Assembly (NCBI GenBank): GCA_050248795.1
Contig: JBFWRS010000003.1
Span: forward strand, 72,156 to 136,155
Length of the DNA: 64,000 bases
Source of the DNA: CAZTDU01 sp050248795
Lineage (GTDB): Bacteria > Pseudomonadota > Gammaproteobacteria > Burkholderiales > SG8-39
Reading direction: 5' to 3'
The notes beneath the pieces are model-generated. The model did not search any database. It was not told where the DNA came from and worked only from the letters and a program-made list of their open reading frames with translations. Shown one piece after another: positions 57,758-64,000 of this stretch. A program made the translations under genes and the position numbers. Numbering within the stretch: position 1 is the first letter of the stretch; the number at the start of each line of letters is the position of its first letter.

Positions 57758-59834
57758 ACTCTGCTCCTGCAATGGCACTATCGCCGTCGACGCAAAGCGA
57801 TTGGGCGAGACGCTCAAGTCCGGGCACCCGATCAAGCTGCACTCGGAGCTTTGCCGCAAGGAAGTCGATGCCTTTCTGTCGGGGCTCGCGGATTCAGACC
57901 TGATCGTTGCCTGTACCCAGGAGGCACCGCTGTTCGCCGAACTGGCCGATGGCGCGAAATCGGCGGTGCGTATGTCATTCGTCAACATACGCGAGCTTGG
58001 CGGCTGGTCCGCTGAGGGCGCGGCTGCGCAGCCGAAGATTGCCGCGCTGATCGCGAGCGCGGCGCTCCCTGAGCCCGAGCCGGTGCCGCAGGTCGATTTC
58101 CGCTCTGCGGGCCAGTTGTTGATCGTGGGCCCCGCGGCGGCGGCGCTCGACTGGGCCGAGCGCCTGCGCGATACGCTGGAAGTGAGCGTGCTGCTCACTG
58201 ATGCGGCCCAGGGAGAACTCCCGGCAGAGCGCAGCTATCCCATATGGTCCGGCAAACCGGTTTCGCTCGAAGGCTGGCTCGGATCCTTCGAGATGGTTTG
58301 GCGTCAGGAGAATCCGATCGACCTCGACGTCTGCACGCGCTGCAACGCCTGCATCGAGGCCTGCCCGGAGGGCGCGATCGGCTACAGCTACCAGATCGAC
58401 ATGGCACGCTGCAAGTCGCACCGGTCCTGCGTCAAGGCCTGCGGCGCGGTGGGCGCGATCGATTTTTCGCGCCCGGAATCGCTGCACCGGGAACGCTTCG
58501 ATCTTGTCCTCGACCTGTCGCGCGAACCGCTGCTGCGCCAGCCAGACCTGCCGCAGGGCTACGCTGCGCCGGCCGCAGACCCGCTCGAGCAGGCGCTCGC
58601 TGCGCGGAAGCTCGCGGCGCTGGTAGGTGAGTTCTCCAAGCCGCGCTTCACCCGGTATCGCGAGCGCATCTGCGCGCACAGCCGGTCCGGGCGCGAGGGC
58701 TGCAGCCGCTGCATCGACGTCTGCTCTACCGCGGCGATCAGCGCCGCCGGCGACCACGTCAGGGTCGAGCAGCACCTGTGCGCCGGATGTGGTGGCTGTG
58801 CCACGGTGTGCCCGACCGGTGCGATGAGCCACGCCTATCCGAGCGTGCCGGACATGGGCGCGCGGCTGAAGACGCTGCTGTCGACCTACGCGGGCGCGGG
58901 CGGCAGGGACGCCTGCATCCTGTTCCACGATGGCGAGGCGGGCCGCGCCCTGCTGCACTCGGTCGGACGCAAGCGGGCGCGCGGCGGCCGCGGCCTGCCC
59001 GCGCGCGTGGTGCCGCTCGAGGCTTTTCACGTCGCCGCGGTCGGCATCGACCTGATGCTCGGCGCCATCGCCTACGGCGCGAGCCAGGTGCGCGTGCTCG
59101 CGGCAGGTGAGGTGGTACCCGGGTATCTCGCCGCGCTGAGACAGCAGATGGCGTACGCGCAATCCGTGCTGGGGGCGCTCGGCTACGAGGGCGCGCACCT
59201 GGATCTGATCGAGGCGGCGGACGCGGCAGCGCTGGAAGAGCGCCTGTGGGAGACAGTGCCCGCGCGCGGCGTCGCGAGCGCGGCGACCTACAACCTGTCG
59301 GCAGACAAGCGCACCAGCCTGGATTTCGCCATCGAGCACCTGGCCAGGCACGCGCCCACGCCCAGGGACGAGATCGCGCTGGGCGCCGGCGCGCCGTATG
59401 GTGCGATCGTCGTCGACCGCGCCGCATGCACGCTGTGCAAGGCGTGTATCGGCGCCTGCCCGGCGGCGGCGCTGCTCGATTCGCCCGAGGCGCCGATGCT
59501 GCGCTTCATCGAGCGCAACTGCGTGCAATGCGGGCTATGCGCCGACACCTGCCCCGAAGACGCCATCAAGCTGCGGCCTCGGCTGCTGCTTACGGCGCAG
59601 GCGAAGGACGCGGTGGTGCTGAACGAGGACCAGCCGTTCCATTGCACGCGCTGCTCGAAACCCTTCGGCACCCGCTCGATGGTCGAGAACATGCTCGGCA
59701 GGCTGGGCGGCCACGCGATGTTCGCCACCGGAGGCGCGCTGAAACGCCTGCAGATGTGCGCCGACTGCCGCGTCATCGACATGATGAGCGCGAAGGACGA
59801 GGCCTCGATACTCGACTACCCGCGCAAGCCATGA
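57723..59834 (+). CDS. Multi-cluster 4Fe-4S ferredoxin protein
   Basis: A protein of about 703 residues carrying at least six ferredoxin-like cysteine motifs: CTRCNACIEACP, CKSHRSCVKACG, CSRCIDVC, CAGCGGCATVCP, CTLCKACIGACP and CVQCGLCADTCP. A final Cys-pair set (CTRCSKPFG, then CADC) resembles a zinc or rubredoxin-type site. The N-terminus has LKLCSCNGTI. No membrane segment is seen. It lies between DUF3306 and the TorD-like gene and starts inside the last codons of DUF3306 (ATG at 57723, or 57732). A role in electron transfer or cluster supply for formate dehydrogenase is inferred from context. The number of clusters is unusual for a maturation protein. Confidence 0.86.
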   Translation: MSRMSLTGKTLKLCSCNGTIAVDAKRLGETLKSGHPIKLHSELCRKEVDAFLSGLADSDLIVACTQEAPLFAELADGAKSAVRMSFVNIRELGGWSAEGAAAQPKIAALIASAALPEPEPVPQVDFRSAGQLLIVGPAAAALDWAERLRDTLEVSVLLTDAAQGELPAERSYPIWSGKPVSLEGWLGSFEMVWRQENPIDLDVCTRCNACIEACPEGAIGYSYQIDMARCKSHRSCVKACGAVGAIDFSRPESLHRERFDLVLDLSREPLLRQPDLPQGYAAPAADPLEQALAARKLAALVGEFSKPRFTRYRERICAHSRSGREGCSRCIDVCSTAAISAAGDHVRVEQHLCAGCGGCATVCPTGAMSHAYPSVPDMGARLKTLLSTYAGAGGRDACILFHDGEAGRALLHSVGRKRARGGRGLPARVVPLEAFHVAAVGIDLMLGAIAYGASQVRVLAAGEVVPGYLAALRQQMAYAQSVLGALGYEGAHLDLIEAADAAALEERLWETVPARGVASAATYNLSADKRTSLDFAIEHLARHAPTPRDEIALGAGAPYGAIVVDRAACTLCKACIGACPAAALLDSPEAPMLRFIERNCVQCGLCADTCPEDAIKLRPRLLLTAQAKDAVVLNEDQPFHCTRCSKPFGTRSMVENMLGRLGGHAMFATGGALKRLQMCADCRVIDMMSAKDEASILDYPRKP

Positions 59835-60454
59835 GCGACGCCAGGCCGCTGCATTTCGTGCCCACCGCGCCCACGCTGCCGCCCGAGGAAGAGGCGCGTG
59901 CCAACCTGTACGCGCTGCTGGCGCGGCTGTTTTACCTGCCGCCGGACCGCGGCCTGCTGCAGGCGCTCGCCGCTGCCGACGAACTGCCCAGCGAGGATGG
60001 CGGCGCGCTGGCGCAGGCGTGGTCGGAGCTTGCCGCCGCCGCAGGCGCTGCCGACGAGGACGCGGTGCGCGAAGAGTACGAGAACCGGTTCATCGGTACC
60101 GGCAAGGCGGACGTGACGCTCTATACAGGCGCATATACGGTGAAGACCGCGGTGGACAATCCCCTGGTGGACATAAGGGCATTCATGATCGAGCGCGGCC
60201 TCGCGAGGCGCGAAGACGTGCACGAGCCCGAGGACCATATCGCCGGCCTGTGCGAGATCATGCGGCATCTTGTTGCGGAGCAGCGCGCACCGGTGCACGA
60301 GCAGCGCGCGTTCTTCAAGACGTTCATCGCACCCGCCGCGAATCCGTTGTGCGACGCAATAGAAGCGCATCCCGAGGTCCGCTTCTACAAACCGGTCGCC
60401 CGCGTTGCCCGCGCCTTCCTCGACCTCGAGCACGCGACGCTGGATATGGAATAG
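59831..60454 (+). CDS. TorD-family molybdoenzyme chaperone
   Basis: A 207-residue helical chaperone with the family motifs ARANLYALLARLFYLPP, EEYENRFIGTGKADVTLYTG and EPEDHIAGLCEIMRHL. It is related to NarJ/TorD and likely protects the Tat signal of the formate dehydrogenase catalytic subunit and helps insert the molybdenum cofactor. The ATG overlaps the Fe-S protein stop (ATGA). After its stop, the 88-bp gap to the next gene has a small ACGGT/ACCGT stem (60484-60500) and a strong GGAGG ribosome site. Confidence 0.92.
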   Translation: MSDARPLHFVPTAPTLPPEEEARANLYALLARLFYLPPDRGLLQALAAADELPSEDGGALAQAWSELAAAAGAADEDAVREEYENRFIGTGKADVTLYTGAYTVKTAVDNPLVDIRAFMIERGLARREDVHEPEDHIAGLCEIMRHLVAEQRAPVHEQRAFFKTFIAPAANPLCDAIEAHPEVRFYKPVARVARAFLDLEHATLDME

Positions 60455-60542
60455 GAAATAGGAATAGAATTTTCACAATGCAAAACGGTTGGCTCGACCG
60501 TCAGCATGGACACCGGAGAGTCTAAAAGACTGAGGAGGCAAC

Positions 60543-60740
60543 ATGAGCGAACGTACACGCCGTCTTTCCCGACGCAATTTCCTCCTTACCGCTGGCGCAG
60601 GCGGAGCCGCCGCCGCCGCAGCGATCGTGGCGAAGAATTCGCCGACGCCCCCGGCGGCGCCCGATCGATCAAAACGCTCGACGCAGGGCTACGCAGAATC
60701 GCAGCACGTGCGCGATTACTACCGTACCGCGAAAGTCTGA
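60543..60740 (+). CDS. Formate dehydrogenase region Tat-target small protein
   Basis: A 65-residue protein with a twin-arginine signal (LSRRNFLLTAGAGGAAAAAA) and a short mature part ending QGYAESQHVRDYYRTAKV. It matches the small Tat-target family found just before fdh genes. GGAGG lies 5 bp before the ATG. The catalytic subunit starts 10 bp after its stop. It is probably a subunit or assembly factor of the exported enzyme; its exact role is not known. Confidence 0.9.
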   Translation: MSERTRRLSRRNFLLTAGAGGAAAAAAIVAKNSPTPPAAPDRSKRSTQGYAESQHVRDYYRTAKV

Positions 60741-60750
60741 GGAGAACGCC

Positions 60751-63726
60751 ATGCAACTGGTCAGAAAATCCACCGTCGGCGTCGCGGCACAGGGGCGCCT
60801 CGCGCGCGGACTCGGCAACGTCATGGCGCGCTCGCTCGATCGGCGCGCGTTCCTCAAGCGCTCCGGCGTCACGCTCGGCGCCGGCGCGGTCGCAGCGAAC
60901 CTGCCGTTCAACATGATCGGCAAGGCGGAGGCGCAGGACAAGAAGGCTTCCGGCAAGGTAGAAGTCAAGCGCACCGTATGCACGCACTGCTCGGTCGGCT
61001 GCGCGATCGATGCGGTGGTGGAGAACGGCGTCTGGGTGCGCCAGGAGCCGGTGTTCGACTCCCCGATCAACCTCGGCGCGCACTGCGCCAAGGGCGCCTC
61101 GATCCGAGAGCACGGCATCGCGCACGATTCGCACCGCCTCAAGTACCCGATGAAACTCGAGGGCGGCAAGTGGAAGCGCATCTCCTGGGATACGGCGTAC
61201 GACGAGATCTCGAAGAAGATGCTCGATATCCGCAAGCAGAGCGGGCCGGACTCGCTCTTCGTCGTCGGTTCCTCCAAGCACAACAACGAGCAGGCCGAAC
61301 TGCTCTGCAAGTGGGTGCGGCTCTGGGGCACGAACAACACCGACCACCAGGCGCGCATCTGCCACTCCACCACCGTTGCCGGCCTCGGCCAGACCTGGGG
61401 CTACGGTGCGATGACCAATTCGTACAACGATGAGCAGAACTCGAAGTCGATGATGTTCCTCGGTTCGAACGCCGCCGAGGCGCATCCGGTCTCGATGCTG
61501 CACACGCTGCACGCCAAGGAGAACGGCGCCAAGGTGATCGTGGTCGACCCACGCTACACCCGGACCGCAGCCAAGGCCGACATCTACGTCCGGCACCGGT
61601 CGGGTACCGACGTGCCCTTCCTGTTCGGTGTCCTGTACCACATCTTCAAGAACGGCTGGGAGGACAAGGAGTACCTCCGCCAGCGCGTATACGGAATGGA
61701 CAAGGTGAAGGAAGAGGTGATGGCGAAGTGGACCCCGGACAAGGTCGCCGACGTCACCGGCGTGCCCGAGGACCAGGTCTTCCTTGTGGCGAAGACCATG
61801 GCCGAGAACCGGCCCGGATTCATCATCTGGGCAATGGGGCAGACGCAGCACAACAACGCCAATGGCGTGGTGCGCGCGACCAATATCGTGCAGCTGGCGC
61901 TGGGCAATATCGGCCGCTCGGGCGGCGGCGCCAACGTGTACCGCGGTCACGACAACGTGCAGGGCGCGACCGACCTGGGCCCCAACCCGGACACGCTGCC
62001 CGGCTACTATCCGGTCGCGGTGCCCGGCTCCTGGGCGCACTGGTCCGCGGTCTGGAACGTGGACCTGGACTGGCTGAAGAAGCAGTACGCATCGGAAGCC
62101 ATGATGGCCAAGCCCGGCATGACGGTTTCGCGCTGGATCGACGGCGTCACGGAGAAGAATGAGAACGTCGACCAGGACCCGAACCTGCGCATGATCATTT
62201 TCTGGGGCCACGCGCCCAATTCCCAGACCCGTGGCTCCGAGATGCTCGAGGCGATGAAGAAGCTCGACCTGATGGTCGTCATCGATCCGTACCCCTCGGC
62301 CTCCGCTGCCATGTTCGCGATGGTGCGCAAGGACGGCGCCTACCTGCTGCCGGCGGCCACGCAGCTCGAGTGCGAAGGTTCGGTCACCGCGTCCAACCGG
62401 TCGGTGCAATGGCGAGAGAAGGTCATCGAGCCGATGTTCGAGTCGCGTACCGATCACGCCATCATGTACCAGCTCGCGCAGAAGCTCGGCTTCGCCGACC
62501 AGTTTGTCGGCAAGAAGGATGGCAAGCAGCAGTTGCGCGTGGTGAAGTCCAGGAGCGGGGACGAACCTGTGATCGAGGACGTGACGCGGATGGAGACCAA
62601 CCGTGGCACTTGGACCATCGGCTACACCGGCCAGTCGCCCGAGCGCATGCAGGCGCACATGCGGAACATGCACCTGTTCGACGTCAAGTCGCTGCGTTGC
62701 AAGGGCGGCAAGGACGCGAAGACCGGCTACGACCTCACCGGAGACTATTTCGGCATGCCCTGGCCGTGCTACGGCACTGACAAGATCAAGCATCCCGGGA
62801 CGCCGAATCTGTACAACACCCATCTGCACCCGATGGACGGCGGCCATGCGTTCCGGGCGCTGTTCGGCGTCGAGAGGGACGGCGTGAACCTCTTGGCCGA
62901 GGACGGCGTGCACAACAAGGGCAGCGACATCACGACCGGCTACCCGCAGTTCGACCATGTGCTGCTGAAGAAGCTGGGCTGGTGGGACGAACTGACGGAC
63001 GACGAGAAGAAGATGGCAGAGGGCAGGACCTGGGCCAACGACCGATCCGGCGGCATCCAGCGCGTGGCGATGAAGCACGGCTGTACGCCGTTCGGCAATG
63101 CGAAGGCGCGCGCGGTGGTCTGGAACTGGCCCGACGCGATCCCGCAGCATCGCGAGCCGATTTTCAGCCCGCGCCCCGACCTGGTCGAGAAGTACCCGAC
63201 GCACGACGACGTCAAGACGCTCTGGCGCCTGCCGACGCTGTTCAAGTCCGCGCAGCAGCAGGCGGTCAAGGACGGGATGCACAAGAAGTTCCCGCTTGTC
63301 CTCACCAGCGGCCGGCTGGTCGAGTACGAGGGCGGCGGCGACGAGACCCGGTCCAACCCCTGGCTTGCCGAACTGATGCAGGACAACTTCGTCGAGATCA
63401 ACCCGAAGACGGCTTCAGACCGCGGCATCCGCAACGGGGAGTACGTCTGGGTCAGTACCCCGGGCAGGAATGCGGACGGCAAGCACGTGCGGCTCAAGGT
63501 CAAGGCCAAGGTCACCGAGTGCGTGGGGCCCGACACCTGTTTCATCCCGTTCCATTTCGCGGGCTGGTGGCAGGGGCAGGACATGCTGGCCCACTACCCG
63601 GAAGGGGCGGCGCCGATCGTGCGCGGCGAGGCGGTGAACACCGCCACGACGTATGGCTACGATCGGATCACCATGATGCAGGAAACCAAGACGACGCTCT
63701 GCCAGGTCGAGAAGTTCACGGCTTAA
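60751..63726 (+). CDS. fdhA: Formate dehydrogenase catalytic subunit (molybdo-bis-MGD, Cys form)
   Basis: A 991-residue enzyme oxidising formate to CO2. The Tat signal is SLDRRAFLKRSGVTLGAGA, so it is exported to the periplasm. The [4Fe-4S] ligands are C77, C80 and C84 (VCTHCSVGC) and C112 (GAHCAKG). The active-site residue is C204 in HQARICHSTTVAG, where E. coli FdnG has selenocysteine; His205 follows as expected. Molybdopterin-binding signatures such as SGGGANVYRGHDNVQGATDL and the C-terminal MopB domain (LTSGRLVEYEGGG) are present. It is followed by the Fe-S beta subunit. Substrate and topology follow from FDH-N/FDH-O type enzymes. Confidence 0.95.
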   Translation: MQLVRKSTVGVAAQGRLARGLGNVMARSLDRRAFLKRSGVTLGAGAVAANLPFNMIGKAEAQDKKASGKVEVKRTVCTHCSVGCAIDAVVENGVWVRQEPVFDSPINLGAHCAKGASIREHGIAHDSHRLKYPMKLEGGKWKRISWDTAYDEISKKMLDIRKQSGPDSLFVVGSSKHNNEQAELLCKWVRLWGTNNTDHQARICHSTTVAGLGQTWGYGAMTNSYNDEQNSKSMMFLGSNAAEAHPVSMLHTLHAKENGAKVIVVDPRYTRTAAKADIYVRHRSGTDVPFLFGVLYHIFKNGWEDKEYLRQRVYGMDKVKEEVMAKWTPDKVADVTGVPEDQVFLVAKTMAENRPGFIIWAMGQTQHNNANGVVRATNIVQLALGNIGRSGGGANVYRGHDNVQGATDLGPNPDTLPGYYPVAVPGSWAHWSAVWNVDLDWLKKQYASEAMMAKPGMTVSRWIDGVTEKNENVDQDPNLRMIIFWGHAPNSQTRGSEMLEAMKKLDLMVVIDPYPSASAAMFAMVRKDGAYLLPAATQLECEGSVTASNRSVQWREKVIEPMFESRTDHAIMYQLAQKLGFADQFVGKKDGKQQLRVVKSRSGDEPVIEDVTRMETNRGTWTIGYTGQSPERMQAHMRNMHLFDVKSLRCKGGKDAKTGYDLTGDYFGMPWPCYGTDKIKHPGTPNLYNTHLHPMDGGHAFRALFGVERDGVNLLAEDGVHNKGSDITTGYPQFDHVLLKKLGWWDELTDDEKKMAEGRTWANDRSGGIQRVAMKHGCTPFGNAKARAVVWNWPDAIPQHREPIFSPRPDLVEKYPTHDDVKTLWRLPTLFKSAQQQAVKDGMHKKFPLVLTSGRLVEYEGGGDETRSNPWLAELMQDNFVEINPKTASDRGIRNGEYVWVSTPGRNADGKHVRLKVKAKVTECVGPDTCFIPFHFAGWWQGQDMLAHYPEGAAPIVRGEAVNTATTYGYDRITMMQETKTTLCQVEKFTA

Positions 63727-63753
63727 CCCGGCGACGAGAACAAGGAGACAGCC

Positions 63754-64000
63754 ATGGCCAGAATGAAATTCCTCTGCGACGCCGAGCGCTGCATCGAGTG
63801 CAACGGCTGCGTGACCGCGTGCAAGAACGAGAACGAGGTGCCCTGGGGCGTGAACCGCCGCCGCGTCGTCACCATCAACGACGGCGTGATCGGCGCCGAG
63901 AAGTCGATCTCGGTGGCCTGCATGCATTGTTCCGATGCGCCCTGCATGGCGGTGTGCCCGGTGGACTGCTTCTACCGCACCGCCGACGGCGTGGTGCTGC
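63754..64000 (+). CDS. fdhB: Formate dehydrogenase iron-sulfur beta subunit (5' part)
   Basis: The first 82 residues are visible; the gene runs off the right edge. The ferredoxin motif CIECNGCVTACKNENEVPWG starts near residue 13, and CMHCSDAPCMAVCPVDCFY begins the second cluster group, as in FdnH/FdoH-type subunits. AAGGAG is 6 bp before the ATG, 27 bp after the fdhA stop. It would carry electrons from FdhA to a membrane cytochrome b subunit, expected just beyond the window. Confidence 0.94.
   Translation, partial: MARMKFLCDAERCIECNGCVTACKNENEVPWGVNRRRVVTINDGVIGAEKSISVACMHCSDAPCMAVCPVDCFYRTADGVVL

Noticed and set aside
60484..60500. ACGGT/ACCGT stem before the Tat-target gene as a riboswitch or SECIS element
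   Set aside because: Five base pairs only, and the formate dehydrogenase has Cys (TGC) and no in-frame UGA, so no SECIS is expected.

Overview
The window is GC-rich, densely packed bacterial DNA. Start/stop overlaps of the ATGA, GTGA and TGATG type are frequent. The gene set is typical of a facultatively anaerobic, nitrate-respiring proteobacterium, most likely a betaproteobacterium: fused NarK1-NarK2, narGHJI followed by a parvulin, DUF3305/DUF3306 next to a Tat-exported formate dehydrogenase, and an RND pump with a TetR regulator. This placement is an inference from gene content; there is no rRNA gene in the window. No tRNA or CRISPR array was seen.

Layout. 1-2.3 kb: a truncated NarX-like sensor kinase (runs off the left edge) divergent from hemN, with an FNR-type box between them. 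2.3-6.0 kb: a TauE/SafE-like membrane protein, a class III CoA-transferase and a thiamine-diphosphate enzyme. 6.1-16.7 kb: the respiratory nitrate operon narK1K2-narGHJI, a beta-carbonic anhydrase and a PpiC-type isomerase, behind a second FNR-type box. 16.7-22.9 kb (minus): tetR-MFP-RND-OMF multidrug efflux operon with an 18-bp perfect operator palindrome. 23-34.7 kb: a membrane Ser/Thr kinase, nitronate monooxygenase, mnmH, tesA divergent from a ybbA/ybbP-like ABC exporter, a small MscS channel, otsB and rmuC. 34.7-39.4 kb: a membrane/ankyrin protein and two membrane proteins that share a tandemly duplicated 584-bp segment. 39.3-43.5 kb (minus): ctaA, a thiol dioxygenase, moeA, mobA and an AraC regulator, divergent from an MFS transporter. 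44.8-48.9 kb: accessory genes, including an ArsR-SRPBCC-GFA operon and a sarcosine-oxidase-like flavoprotein whose 3' end is duplicated as a nearby pseudogene.

48.9-53.9 kb is the most unusual part. Four copies of a dispersed palindromic repeat bracket an orphan DUF433 antitoxin-like gene, a small membrane protein and three same-strand genes of visibly lower GC. Those three encode a HEPN-motif protein, a protein with a PD-(D/E)xK/QxxxY nuclease signature, and a zinc-ribbon/HEPN protein. Each is followed by an attC-like palindromic spacer. I read this as a small integron-cassette-like (integrase-less) island of candidate defence genes. A truncated GIDE-domain gene lies at its right border.

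53.9-64 kb: acyl-CoA-dehydrogenase-like, fdhD and moaA (minus), divergent from a formate dehydrogenase operon: DUF3305, DUF3306, a multi-cluster Fe-S protein, a TorD chaperone, a Tat-target small protein, the FDH catalytic subunit (Cys, not Sec) and the start of the Fe-S beta subunit, which runs off the right edge.

The two large operons form a coherent formate-to-nitrate respiratory module. moaA, moeA and mobA supply molybdopterin guanine dinucleotide, fdhD and the NarJ/TorD chaperones mature the enzymes, hemN makes heme anaerobically, and NarK imports nitrate and exports nitrite.
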